From Anabaena sp. 54 (GTDB lineage Bacteria > Cyanobacteriota > Cyanobacteriia > Cyanobacteriales > Nostocaceae), in the NCBI GenBank assembly GCA_900299285.1, contig OMJF01000197.1, positions 1 to 38,849 of the forward strand: a stretch of 38,849 nucleotides of DNA, read 5' to 3'. Shown piece by piece: positions 7,799 through 16,398 of this stretch. Numbering within the stretch: position 1 is the stretch's first letter; the number at the start of each line of letters is the position of its first letter. The notes beneath the pieces are model-generated. The model made no database searches. It was not told the DNA's origin and saw nothing but the letters and a program-made list of their open reading frames with translations. The translations under genes were made by a program, and so were the position numbers.

Positions 7799-8614
7799 TC
7801 AATAACTAATCCAATCACTCCAACTACCAGCGTAAAGTTTAGCGGTAGAAATTCCAGCAATTGCTAAAGAAAGTAAATTTACGCAAGCTGTAATACCAGA
7901 ACCACAATAAACTAAAATTTCTTTAGTTGTATCTATATTTTCCCAACGTTGAGATTGCTGTATTTGAGAAAGTATAACACCAGAAGAGTCAGTTACTTCT
8001 TGCCAAGGATAATTAACAGCGCCGGGAATATGTCCAGCAATTTTATCAATTGGTTCTTTTTCTCCAAGATAACGTTCTTTTTCTCTAGAATCTACTAAAA
8101 TTATGTTGAGACTATTTTGACAATTTTTAACATAATCAAAATCTACGACTTTATCTTTTTGTAATTTGGGAATAAATGTTCCTTTTTCAGCAACAGGAAT
8201 GATATTTGTAACTGTATAACCTGCATTTTTCCAACCTGAAAAACCACCATCTAAAACAGCTACTTGTTCATGTCCTAAATACTGTAATAACCACCATAAA
8301 CGAGAAGCAAAAGCTAAACGAGAATCATCATAAGCTATTACTAAAGTTTTTTGAGAATTTATGCCGATTGCTGCTAGTTTTTCCGCTAATTCTGTAGTAT
8401 TAGGTAAAGGATGTCTTCCTCCGTGTTCTTTTACGGGACTAGATAAATCTTGATTTAGATCTAAATAATGAGCATTGGGAATATGATTGGTATGATATTG
8501 CTGTCTTCCTAATTGTGAATCAGCTAAAGAAAACCGACAATCAATAATCACAACATTAGGATTGTGAAGATGATCAAATAGCCATTGTGAAGAAACAGTA
8601 AATTGATTTATCAT
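7799..8614 (-). CDS. Thiosulfate/3-mercaptopyruvate sulfurtransferase (two-domain rhodanese)
   Basis: This 271-aa protein has two tandem rhodanese domains. The N-terminal, inactive one contains CRFSLADSQLGRQQY and HIPNAHYLDLN. The C-terminal, active one contains DSREKERY, HIPGAVNYPW and the catalytic loop CGSGITAC with Cys237. The CGSG(I/V)TA loop is typical of mercaptopyruvate-type enzymes, which move sulfane sulfur from thiosulfate or 3-mercaptopyruvate to cyanide or thiols. ATG at 8614 (MINQFTVSS) is chosen. An upstream in-frame start at 8647 would overlap the divergent gene's leader and adds non-conserved residues. Transcription diverges from the methyltransferase-like gene at 8668 across about 50 bp. 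Confidence 0.88.
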   Translation of the reverse strand: MINQFTVSSQWLFDHLHNPNVVIIDCRFSLADSQLGRQQYHTNHIPNAHYLDLNQDLSSPVKEHGGRHPLPNTTELAEKLAAIGINSQKTLVIAYDDSRLAFASRLWWLLQYLGHEQVAVLDGGFSGWKNAGYTVTNIIPVAEKGTFIPKLQKDKVVDFDYVKNCQNSLNIILVDSREKERYLGEKEPIDKIAGHIPGAVNYPWQEVTDSSGVILSQIQQSQRWENIDTTKEILVYCGSGITACVNLLSLAIAGISTAKLYAGSWSDWISY

Positions 8615-8667
8615 GATTATAGATAATGGGTAATGAGTAATTGACAACTGACTTTTTTCTTGATAAA

Positions 8668-9579
8668 ATGTCGAACTTAGAAGATTTTACACCACAACAA
8701 ACACAAGATGGTTCTTTTACCTTCTTTTCTAGAGAATTTAACCAAGCCTTTCATAGTCATTATGGAGCAAAACAAGAGAGTTTGCTAAAGTTTGTGATTC
8801 CCACCCAATTACCAATATTAGCAAAGACAGGATTTGTGCGATTGTTAGATATTTGTTATGGTTTAGGATATAACACAGCAGCAGCTTTGCAGACAATTTG
8901 GGAAATAAATCCTCATTGTCATGTAGAAGTGATAGGCTTAGAAATAAATCCCGCAGTCCCCATAGCAGCAATTACCAATCAGTTATTTGATGGTTGGGAT
9001 GAAAAATATATAAAACATATAAAAGTTTTAAGTCAAATAGCTTTTGAGCATAACATTAAAATAGATCATCTTCAAGCTACCTTACTCATTGGTGATGCTA
9101 GAAGCCTGATTTCACAAGTATATGAATTGGGTTTTCAAGCGGACGCAATTTTTCTTGACCCTTTTTCACCTCCCCAATGTCCGCAATTATGGACTGTGGA
9201 ATTTATCAAAAAAGTATCAGAGTGTTTACATAAAAATGGATTAATTGCTACTTATTCCTGTGCTGGTGCTGTACGGACTGCGCTGTTAACCGCTGGGTTG
9301 GTTGTAGGTTCGACTTCACCGGTAGGAAGACGCACTCCTGGTACGATAGCAGGGTATCATGAACATGAGGAAAAATCAAGTAAATCATATTTTTTAGCTC
9401 TTTCTCCAGCAGAAAAAGAATATTTACTAACTCGTGCTGCTATTCCTTACCGAGATCCTACTTTAAGGGATTCTGCGGAAGATATACTAAAAAGGCGACA
9501 ACAAGAAGTACAAGCTTCTGCTTTAGAATCAACTTCACAATGGCGCAAAAGATGGTTAAAATCGGGAAATCATAAATAA
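8668..9579 (+). CDS. MnmC-like SAM-dependent methyltransferase
   Basis: This 303-aa protein opens MSNLEDFTPQQTQDGSFTFF and has HSHYGAKQESL, a pattern shared with the methyltransferase half of MnmC. The SAM-binding motif is LLDICYGLGYNTAAAL, and IFLDPFSPPQCPQLW matches the family catalytic region. In bacteria MnmC completes mnm5s2U34 in tRNA. Cyanobacteria usually have this domain without the oxidase half, so the exact reaction here is inferred. The ATG at 8668 is preferred over an in-frame TTG at 8641, which would run into the divergent gene. Its stop overlaps the next start as TAATG, so it is translationally coupled to a second RNA methyltransferase gene. Confidence 0.75.
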   Translation: MSNLEDFTPQQTQDGSFTFFSREFNQAFHSHYGAKQESLLKFVIPTQLPILAKTGFVRLLDICYGLGYNTAAALQTIWEINPHCHVEVIGLEINPAVPIAAITNQLFDGWDEKYIKHIKVLSQIAFEHNIKIDHLQATLLIGDARSLISQVYELGFQADAIFLDPFSPPQCPQLWTVEFIKKVSECLHKNGLIATYSCAGAVRTALLTAGLVVGSTSPVGRRTPGTIAGYHEHEEKSSKSYFLALSPAEKEYLLTRAAIPYRDPTLRDSAEDILKRRQQEVQASALESTSQWRKRWLKSGNHK

Positions 9580-10334
9580 TGATCACAGAAAATATTAGTA
9601 TAAAAAATATTTGCAGTAATGTGATAATAGTATTAGTAGAACCAGCAGGTCCGTTAAATGTAGGTTCAGTGGCCAGAGTGATGAAAAACCTTGGCTTGTC
9701 TAAATTAATACTAGTCAATCCTCAATGCGATCGCTCATGTTTTGATGCTATAAAAATGGCAGTTCATGGTCAAGACATTTTAGCAACTGCGGTGATAGTA
9801 GACACATTACCAGAAGCATTACAGGGCTGTGTTCGTGCCATTGCTACCATTGGTCGGGACTACAGTGGAGAAATACCCGTAGAAAACCCGCGCACGGCTT
9901 TACCTTGGTTATTAGAAACACCAGAAAAGCCCGTAGCTTTGATTTTCGGAAGGGAAGACAGGGGGTTAACCAATGAAGAATTAAATTATGCCCATAAATT
10001 AGTGTTCATTCCCACTAGTCCAGAATATCCATCTTTGAATTTAGGGGCTGCGGTTGCCATTTGTTGTTACGAATTGTCACAATCTAGCAGTATCATTATA
10101 GATGATAATAAAAGCACGGTAGAAATTGCTCCCTTAGATGCCATGGAGGCGTATTATCAAGAATTAGAATCATTACTGCTGGCCATAGGCTATCTTTATC
10201 CCCATACAGCAGCTAGTCGCATGGAAAAATTCCGTCATTTATATAACCGCGCTTACTTAAAAACTCAGGAAGTGGGGATGTTGCGGGGGATTTTACGACA
10301 GGTAGAATGGGCAATTAATAGGTCAAAATCATAA
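9579..10334 (+). CDS. TrmJ/TrmH-family (SPOUT) RNA 2'-O-methyltransferase
   Basis: This 251-aa SPOUT methyltransferase has motif 1 EPAGPLNVGSVARVMKNLG (residues 21-39), which holds the conserved Asn and Arg. The knotted SAM site contains LIFGREDRGLTNEEL and FIPTSPEYPSLNLGAAVAI. It has the length and C-terminal helical extension of TrmJ, which 2'-O-methylates position 32 of tRNAs. The tRNA target is inferred from the family. Its start overlaps the stop of the MnmC-like gene by one base, which pairs two probable tRNA-modification genes in one operon. Confidence 0.82.
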   Translation: MITENISIKNICSNVIIVLVEPAGPLNVGSVARVMKNLGLSKLILVNPQCDRSCFDAIKMAVHGQDILATAVIVDTLPEALQGCVRAIATIGRDYSGEIPVENPRTALPWLLETPEKPVALIFGREDRGLTNEELNYAHKLVFIPTSPEYPSLNLGAAVAICCYELSQSSSIIIDDNKSTVEIAPLDAMEAYYQELESLLLAIGYLYPHTAASRMEKFRHLYNRAYLKTQEVGMLRGILRQVEWAINRSKS

Positions 10335-10472
10335 AAACCTTTATCCGCTAATTACCCAAAAAGATGAATATAGTGTAAACTAGACACAAAAACACTACTT
10401 AGTTATAGCAGGTAAACTAAGTACCATGGTGCATCAATTAACAATCTGGGTGGAAGGTGACAAGGAGTACCT

Positions 10473-12002
10473 ATGTCAGAATCAAGTGACAAACTGATAC
10501 CTATATCACGGGGACAGCCAGTACAGCGTCGCCGACGTAAACGTACAGTCTCAAAGACAGGACAAAAAAAAAGCAATCAGCAGCCAATTTCTAGCCCAAG
10601 AGAAGGGGGAAAAGTAACACGTCTAGAGAATCATCATATCAGTCCGGGTCTGATATCGTCTGGGGGGCGAAAACCAGCAGCAGAGGTGATGATGTATCCG
10701 GGAGTGAAAACCGTACCTCCGGTCAAAAAAAATCCTCAATTTTCCCCAGGAGGGACTGTGAGGTTAAAGACTGTACCTATAGAAAAGTCAAAAATAGGCA
10801 GAAAAGAATCACGCAAGACTAGGTTAAAACCCATGGCCAAAGTCATGTTATATGCCTTGCGCTTTTTGATCGTCGGGGTAGGTATTGGTGCGATTGTCGG
10901 TACTTTGTTGTCAGTCCTAGACCCTGCTAGTCGCATTAATTCAGTAGCGGTATTATCTCAATCTTCAGCACCTCAAAAAGCTACTGATTCTGCTAAAACG
11001 GGTTTATATATGTCCCAGGAAATTACCCCTTTAAAAAATACTCTGCAAAGCCTCGCTGCGGCTAATTCTGATTTAACGGCGGGGGTATTTTTATTAGATT
11101 TAGATAATGGTGCTTATGTAGATATTAATGGTAATAGGAGTTTTCCGGCTGCTAGTACGATTAAAATCCCGATTTTGATGGCTTTTTTCCAGGATGTAGA
11201 TGCAGGTAAAATCCGTTTAGATGAAATATTAACTCTAGAAAAGGAGATGATTGTCGGTGGTTCGGGAAATATACAATATCAAGCTCCGGGCAGCAAGTAC
11301 ACGGCTCTTGATCTGGCGACAAAAATGATTACAATTAGCGATAACACCGCGACAAATATGTTAGTTGCTAAATTGGGGGGACAAGAGGCTTTAAATGGGC
11401 GTTTTCGCAGTTGGGGACTAACAACAACAATGATTCGTAGTCCGCTCCCAGATTTACAAGGGACTAATACTACCAGTCCGCGAGAATTGGCGAATTTAAT
11501 CTCTATGGTCGAACAAGGTAATGTGGTGACTATGCGATCGCGCGATTTAATGCTTAACATTATGAGCCGGACGGAAAGAGATAATCTTTTACCTGCTGGT
11601 TTAGGAAAAGGCGCAAATGCTTACCACAAAACCGGTGATATTGGTACTATGTTAGCAGATGCGGGTTTAATTGATGTCCCGACGGGTAAGCGTTATATTG
11701 CGGCTATTATGGTACAACGTCCCAATAATGATCCTCGTGCTGCAAAATTAATTACTTCTATTTCCAGTTCTGCTTATCAATACTTCAGCCAAGCTACAGT
11801 ACAACCTAGTAATTTTACTAAAAATCAGCCTAATCAACCTGTTCCTAATTATCAAGTACCGATTCAACCGATTCAACCTGTTCAGCCTTTTATTCCAGCC
11901 CCGATGATCAATCCAAACGTACCGAATGGAATGGTTAATAATGTGCCTATGGGTACTTATCAACCGCCGATAATCACTCCCCAGTATTATCCACAACAAT
12001 AA
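10473..12002 (+). CDS. Membrane-anchored class A beta-lactamase-fold serine hydrolase
   Basis: 509 aa in four parts. The first is a basic, disordered N-terminus (about 1-120). A single membrane helix follows, with LIVGVGIGAIVGTLLSVL at about 132-149. Next comes a class A beta-lactamase/transpeptidase-like domain with S228-T-I-K231 (SxxK), S289-D-N and K386-T-G. The last is a Pro/Gln/Asn-rich C-terminal tail from about 445. The long cytoplasmic N-terminus predicts a periplasmic catalytic domain. I cannot find the omega-loop Glu (ExxLN) that class A lactamases use for deacylation; that region reads SPLPDLQGTNTTSPREL. The protein may therefore act on peptidoglycan or bind penicillin rather than break down antibiotics. 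An upstream GGTGACAAGGAG provides a ribosome-binding site. It is convergent with dprA. Confidence 0.8.
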   Translation: MSESSDKLIPISRGQPVQRRRRKRTVSKTGQKKSNQQPISSPREGGKVTRLENHHISPGLISSGGRKPAAEVMMYPGVKTVPPVKKNPQFSPGGTVRLKTVPIEKSKIGRKESRKTRLKPMAKVMLYALRFLIVGVGIGAIVGTLLSVLDPASRINSVAVLSQSSAPQKATDSAKTGLYMSQEITPLKNTLQSLAAANSDLTAGVFLLDLDNGAYVDINGNRSFPAASTIKIPILMAFFQDVDAGKIRLDEILTLEKEMIVGGSGNIQYQAPGSKYTALDLATKMITISDNTATNMLVAKLGGQEALNGRFRSWGLTTTMIRSPLPDLQGTNTTSPRELANLISMVEQGNVVTMRSRDLMLNIMSRTERDNLLPAGLGKGANAYHKTGDIGTMLADAGLIDVPTGKRYIAAIMVQRPNNDPRAAKLITSISSSAYQYFSQATVQPSNFTKNQPNQPVPNYQVPIQPIQPVQPFIPAPMINPNVPNGMVNNVPMGTYQPPIITPQYYPQQ

Positions 12003-12065
12003 ACAAAACGAAGAGGATATAGCGATAGCGAATCCTGTCTAATGAACTACACAGTAATTTATTCC

Positions 12066-12138
12066 CTATCACCTATCACCTATCACCTATCACCTATCAC
12101 CTATCACCTATCACTTATCACCTATCACTTATCACCTA
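12066..12138. repeat. Heptamer tandem repeat (CTATCAC)n
   Basis: About ten head-to-tail copies of CTATCAC, two of them TTATCAC, lie between the convergent ends of the serine hydrolase gene and dprA. This is a typical short tandemly repeated repetitive sequence of filamentous cyanobacteria. There are no spacers, so it is not a CRISPR array. Confidence 0.9.
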
Positions 12139-12143
12139 TTCCC

Positions 12144-13268
12144 TTACAGTTTTTGATATCGCATTCCGGGAAGTTGGGTAACTAAACCCATAAGTTCTAA
12201 CTGTAATAAAGAACTGGAAACTATTGCAGCATTCATACCTGTTTTTTGAATGATAAAATCAAAAGATAAAGCATCAATAGCTAAAGTATTTATTACCTGT
12301 TGTAATTCCGGTGCTAAATTAGGTAAAGGAGGAGATTTAACTAGAGGTGATTCTGTTTCTATATCTATTTGGGGAATTGCTCCCAACATGATTAATAATT
12401 CTTTAAGTTCATGATTAATTAAACCTGCACCTTGACTAATTAATTTTAAACAACCTTGTGATGGTTGATCATCAATTCTTCCCGGTAACGCATAAACATC
12501 TCGATTAAATTCATTAGCATAGGTAGCTGTAATTAAAGCACCAGATTTTAGAGGCGCTTCCATAACTAATACCGCACGACTTAAGCCAGCAATAATACGA
12601 TTTCGGCGAGGAAAATGGGTGCGGTTTGGTGGTGTTTTTGCGGGATATTCACTAATTACTATCCCAGATTTTAATATCTGTTGATATAAATCTCGATTTT
12701 TATGGGGATAAATAACATCTACACCTGTTCCCATAACTGCTAATGTTCTTCCTCCCGCTTTCAATGCTGCTGAATGACTTTCGGTGTCTATTCCTTCGGC
12801 CATACCGGACACAACAGTAAAACCATTTTTGGCTAAGGCGGTACTAATTTGACGAGTCCATTTAATTCCATATTCTGTGGGTTGACGAGTTCCCACAATT
12901 CCTACCAAGGATTTTTGTCCTGAATTTTCCTGTAAATCAATTTCACCTCGATAATACAACAGCGGGGGAGGGGTGGGAATTTCTCGTAATAGTTGGGGAT
13001 ATTCTGGGTCTGCTGGTGTCCAAAAATGGGGGTTTATTTGTTGGTGTTGGGTAAGTAGTTGTTCAGGGTTTAAACGAGATTTTTGTTGAACAACTTTTTC
13101 TAAGGTCTGAATTCCAAAACCTTCGACTTTTCGCAATTCTCCAGGACTGGCTTTCCAAGCTGTTTCTAGGTTACTAAAGTGCTGTTTTAATCTTTGTATT
13201 AGTATTGGACCAATACCAGGAATTTGTGACCAAGCTAACCAGTATTTACGTTCTTCTATATTTGACAT
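12144..13268 (-). CDS. dprA: DNA-processing protein DprA
   Basis: 374-aa DprA/Smf. It begins with a helix-hairpin-helix-like region containing IPGIGPILIQRL and VEGFGIQTLEKV (about 14-60). The Rossmann-like DNA-binding core follows, with LVGIVGTRQPTEYG, VVSGMAEGIDTESHSAAL, GRTLAVMGTGVDVIYP and FPRRNRIIAGLS. A C-terminal winged-helix-like DprA domain (about 310-374) completes it. DprA loads RecA on incoming single-stranded DNA in natural transformation. Its presence fits a competence-capable lineage but does not prove competence. It stands alone on its strand. Confidence 0.93.
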   Translation of the reverse strand: MSNIEERKYWLAWSQIPGIGPILIQRLKQHFSNLETAWKASPGELRKVEGFGIQTLEKVVQQKSRLNPEQLLTQHQQINPHFWTPADPEYPQLLREIPTPPPLLYYRGEIDLQENSGQKSLVGIVGTRQPTEYGIKWTRQISTALAKNGFTVVSGMAEGIDTESHSAALKAGGRTLAVMGTGVDVIYPHKNRDLYQQILKSGIVISEYPAKTPPNRTHFPRRNRIIAGLSRAVLVMEAPLKSGALITATYANEFNRDVYALPGRIDDQPSQGCLKLISQGAGLINHELKELLIMLGAIPQIDIETESPLVKSPPLPNLAPELQQVINTLAIDALSFDFIIQKTGMNAAIVSSSLLQLELMGLVTQLPGMRYQKL

Positions 13269-13373
13269 TTTTGCATATTTAACCTTTGCTAAGTTCTAAA
13301 AATTATCTGAAGAAGGGGAAAACGAACCACTCCAGACACAGAGGACAGGGAGAAATCCGGGTTTAAGAGTTTT

Positions 13374-14033
13374 TTATTTGGAAGTCTCTAAATGTTGCTT
13401 TTTTAAATAATCAAATACTGATTTGTCTCCAATGTCGGGAGGAATAGGTTGAATGATTTTCCGCACCGCAAAAATTAAAAAGCAAATTGTCCAAGTTGCT
13501 AATAAAATCTGTTCGGTTTGGGTGGATAAAATTCCTGTTAAATGTCCTAATAATAATATGGGAACAAGGGGAGTTAAGATTTTAGTTTCTAAACGATTAA
13601 AGCAAAAACCTTCTTTAAAATAAATTCCTGTTAAAGCTGCAAAAGTGAAGCCAATTCCTAATATAGTCAATGGTTGATTATAAACAGTAATTGCGAAAGC
13701 TTGACTATCACTATGGGCGAAAATTAAAGCAGAAATGCTACCAATTATCCAGAAAATTTGCAAAATTTGGTGCAAAAATTTCATATAAATATGAATAGTT
13801 AATAAACTGATACCAAGTGCAAGACTAAAACAGGTGTAAATAGGTGTAATGGCTTGAATTACAGCGGGTTGGGGAGAAATTAAAACCAAACTACTACCAA
13901 GGGCAAAACACAATGCTGCTATTATTAATCCTGTCCGATATATTATCACACTTTGGCGATCGCTCTGAGTAATTGTAAATTCCCCAAATTGACCTTGATA
14001 TATTTCTGGTGATGATATTATTTGTGTAGTCAT
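13374..14033 (-). CDS. DUF2301 integral membrane protein
   Basis: 219 aa with about six to seven hydrophobic helices after a soluble N-terminus of about 30 residues. The helices are near GLIIAALCFALGSSLVLI, FSLALGISLLTIHIYM, ILQIFWIIGSISALIF, LTILGIGFTFAALTGIYF, ILTPLVPILLLGHLTGIL and ILLATWTICFLIFAV. The motif GIYFKEGFCFNRLETK and the overall layout match the cyanobacterial and plastid-lineage DUF2301 family. Function unknown. It lies 75 bp upstream of the ABC ATPase on the same strand, in the reading sense after it. A CTCTGCGT-type repeat occupies the gap. Confidence 0.75.
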   Translation of the reverse strand: MTTQIISSPEIYQGQFGEFTITQSDRQSVIIYRTGLIIAALCFALGSSLVLISPQPAVIQAITPIYTCFSLALGISLLTIHIYMKFLHQILQIFWIIGSISALIFAHSDSQAFAITVYNQPLTILGIGFTFAALTGIYFKEGFCFNRLETKILTPLVPILLLGHLTGILSTQTEQILLATWTICFLIFAVRKIIQPIPPDIGDKSVFDYLKKQHLETSK

Positions 14034-14108
14034 ATTTCCTAATCTTACTTATTATTTAGTAATCTCTTTTCTTTGCGCCTGGAGCGCCTCTGCGTGAGAA
14101 AAAAATTA

Positions 14109-14837
14109 TTAATGTCCTTTCCCAGCACCTAAATATAATTCTCCCACTTTTGGATCATGTAATAATTCTCTACCAGGTCCTGAGATAGCGTCTTTTCCTG
14201 ATTCTAACACATAGCCCCGGTCTGCCATTTCTAAGGCTTTGCGGGCGTTTTGTTCTACTAAAACTATAGCAGTTCCCGATTGGTTAATTTGTTTAATTTG
14301 CTCAAATACCTGATTTACTAAAATGGGAGATAATGCGGCTGAAGGTTCATCTAAGAGCAGTAAACTAGGTTCTAACATTAATGCTTTCCCCATAGCTAAC
14401 ATTTGTCTTTCTCCACCAGAAAGAGTCCCCGCTCGTTGACGAAAGCGATCGCTCAATCTCGGAAACATATTGTATATTTTATCTTTCAGGGGTTTTAATG
14501 GGATATTCCTGACAAAAGCCCCCATTTCTAAATTTTCATCTACGGTTAAAGAGGGGAAAACATTAGCAATTTGCGGAACATAGGACATACCTTTTTCTAC
14601 AATTTGATTGGATTTTAAACCTACCAAATTCTGATTTTTAAAGGTAATTTTTCCAGTATGGGGTGTTAATAGTCCAAAAATAGTTTTGATTAATGTTGAT
14701 TTACCCGCACCATTGGGACCAATTACTGTTACCAATTCCCCATTAGTAACGTGGAAGTTGATACCTTGTAAAATGTCTACATCTTTAATATATCCTGCAT
14801 GGACATTTTCTACTTTTAATAAATAGTTATTCGTCAT
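14109..14837 (-). CDS. LivF-type ABC transporter ATP-binding protein (branched-chain/neutral amino acids)
   Basis: A 242-aa ATPase with Walker A GPNGAGKST (40-48), Q-loop YVPQIANVFPSLT, signature LSGGERQML, Walker B LLLLDEPSAALSP and H/switch region VLVEQNARKALEMADRGYVL. The NVFPSLTVDENL and LVEQNA sequences are characteristic of LivF, the second ATPase of branched-chain amino acid (HAAT) importers. Cyanobacterial relatives include NatE and UrtE. No permease or binding-protein genes are adjacent, so the partner system and substrate stay open. A urea-type role is less likely without neighbouring urt genes. Confidence 0.82.
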   Translation of the reverse strand: MTNNYLLKVENVHAGYIKDVDILQGINFHVTNGELVTVIGPNGAGKSTLIKTIFGLLTPHTGKITFKNQNLVGLKSNQIVEKGMSYVPQIANVFPSLTVDENLEMGAFVRNIPLKPLKDKIYNMFPRLSDRFRQRAGTLSGGERQMLAMGKALMLEPSLLLLDEPSAALSPILVNQVFEQIKQINQSGTAIVLVEQNARKALEMADRGYVLESGKDAISGPGRELLHDPKVGELYLGAGKGH

Positions 14838-14841
14838 TTGT

Positions 14842-14925
14842 TCGTTGTTATTTGTCGGTTGTTATTTATTATTTGTCAGTTGTCAGTTGTTTTTCTTTTA
14901 TCACTGACCACTGACCACTGACCCA
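14842..14925. repeat. Short tandem repeats TTGTCAG and ACTGACC
   Basis: The gap between the ferredoxin gene and the ABC ATPase holds TTGTCAGTTGTCAGTTGT followed by ACTGACCACTGACCACTGAC, two heptamer tandem arrays that are partly complementary. They could fold into a hairpin. A related CAACTGACAACTGACAACTG array is at about 36690. Confidence 0.7.
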
Positions 14926-14928
14926 TGA

Positions 14929-15156
14929 CTATTTTGGGGTTTTTTGCAATTCTGGTCTTTCTTCTGCCAAGATCGCATTTTCTACGGGACAAACTTGGAG
15001 ACAGATGCCACAATCAATACAAGTAGCAAAGTCAATCCAGTACCAATCTGTGCCTTTGACGTTTTTTCCTGGACCTTCATGAATACAAGCTACTGGACAA
15101 GCACTTACGCAGTCAGCAACACCTTCACAAACGTCTGTAACAATACTATGTGGCAT
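14929..15156 (-). CDS. Ferredoxin with two iron-sulfur clusters
   Basis: 75 aa with eight cysteines: C10, C16, C20-P, C24 in the first half and C46, C49, C52, C56-P in the second. The second half has the classic CxxCxxCxxxCP motif. The first half is spaced C-x5-C-x3-CP-x2-C, and its CVSACPVAC stretch resembles 7Fe ([3Fe-4S][4Fe-4S]) ferredoxins more than simple 2[4Fe-4S] types. It is a soluble electron carrier; partners are unknown. The gene follows hisZ on the same strand with a 39-bp gap and may be read through from it. A ribosome-binding GGAAAA-type purine stretch precedes the ATG. Confidence 0.85.
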   Translation of the reverse strand: MPHSIVTDVCEGVADCVSACPVACIHEGPGKNVKGTDWYWIDFATCIDCGICLQVCPVENAILAEERPELQKTPK

Positions 15157-15195
15157 TTTTCCTATTCTTCCTCTTTTTTGTTTGTTATTCTTGAC

Positions 15196-16398
15196 TTATG
15201 ATCCTGCTTCAATGGTATAAGAACCATCAGCTTTTATCCAAGCAATTTTGGTAATGGAGCGATCGCTTGCATATTGACGAATCGCGCTTACATCTCTCCC
15301 CCCTAAGTCCATTTCTACTCTTGTATCAGTATTATTACGAAGTTTTTCCGCATAATCAAAAGCCGCAGCTTCAGCGCCAGGAGTTTCTGGAACTACCAAC
15401 CAATGACTGGCGGGTATACTCTGGGGTAATTCCTGATTAAATGAGAGAACTTGGTATAAATCATCAATACTCAGTTCAAAGCCGATACCGGGGATATTTT
15501 CACCTTGGGGATGATATAAACCTAGTAATTGGTCATAACGACCACCTCTTCCTAAAACCTGTGCCTGGAAATTTGTATCACTCACTACTTCAAATACAAT
15601 ACCTGTGTAGTAGTCAATAGTTTGAATTAGGCTCAAATCAAGGATTAGTGGGAATTTACCCTCTAGTAATTTTACCAAAGATTTGAGGTTATTTATTGCT
15701 TCGTGCTGGTCTGGTTCTAGGTCTAGACTACTGACTTTTTCTAAGACTTCTTGACTATCTCCCCGCAAATCCAACATGATTTTAGCCCGCTGGTGTAGTT
15801 CTTCACTCAAAGGCAAAGTATCAAGAGTTACATAATTCAAATGAGCGATCGCAGTACGGACTTGATTTCTAATTTCCGGGGGAAAAGCATTCAACAGGGA
15901 GCGAGTAATTCCCGCTTCCCCTAGAATTAACCGCCACCCTTGTAAATTCAAGGCTGCGAAACAATCCGCTACTAACAACAATACTTCCGCATTAGCCAAT
16001 AATCCTCCCGCGCCCAGTAACTCCACCCCAGCTTGATAATACTCTTGCTGACGATTATGGCGGCCTTCCCAATGGCGACGAAACACATTAGCATTGTAAT
16101 ATAGTCGCTGGGGATAGGTTCTATTTGTCATGCGAGTTACCACTGTCCGGGCGATAGAAGCCGTCAATTCTGGACGCAATCCCAATTCTTCATTTTGAGC
16201 ATTTTGGAGTTCAATGACCATCTGACGCTGAATAGCTTCACCAGCCATCAAGGTATCCATTCTTTCCAGTGTTGAGGTAATAATCCTGTGATATCCCCAA
16301 CGCTGAAATACTTGTTCTAATCTATCTTCAATCCAGCGTTTTTGCGCCACATCTAAAGGTAATAGATCTCTTGCTCCCGCTGCTGGTTGATACACCAT
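15196..16398 (-). CDS. hisZ: ATP phosphoribosyltransferase regulatory subunit HisZ
   Basis: 400 aa with the class II aminoacyl-tRNA synthetase-like fold of HisZ. Motifs include QPAAGARDLLP at the start, LGLRPELTASIARTVVTRM, RLYYNANVFRRH, QEYYQAGVELLG and YYTGIVFEV, then LGRGGRYDQLLG. HisZ pairs with the short catalytic HisG in the first step of histidine synthesis and has no charging activity. It is distinguished from HisS by the divergent motif 2/3 region and the lack of a typical HisS anticodon-binding domain. Its ATG overlaps the stop of the upstream J-domain gene by one base (TAATG at 16398), so the two are coupled. Confidence 0.88.
   Translation of the reverse strand: MVYQPAAGARDLLPLDVAQKRWIEDRLEQVFQRWGYHRIITSTLERMDTLMAGEAIQRQMVIELQNAQNEELGLRPELTASIARTVVTRMTNRTYPQRLYYNANVFRRHWEGRHNRQQEYYQAGVELLGAGGLLANAEVLLLVADCFAALNLQGWRLILGEAGITRSLLNAFPPEIRNQVRTAIAHLNYVTLDTLPLSEELHQRAKIMLDLRGDSQEVLEKVSSLDLEPDQHEAINNLKSLVKLLEGKFPLILDLSLIQTIDYYTGIVFEVVSDTNFQAQVLGRGGRYDQLLGLYHPQGENIPGIGFELSIDDLYQVLSFNQELPQSIPASHWLVVPETPGAEAAAFDYAEKLRNNTDTRVEMDLGGRDVSAIRQYASDRSITKIAWIKADGSYTIEAGS

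Noticed and set aside
9458..9718. 86-codon minus-strand frame across the junction of two methyltransferase genes
   Set aside because: It runs opposite to two genes with clear motifs and a coupled TAATG junction; its composition is that of a shadow frame.
12066..12138. Possible CRISPR array
   Set aside because: The units are seven bases, contiguous and without spacers, so it is a simple tandem repeat.
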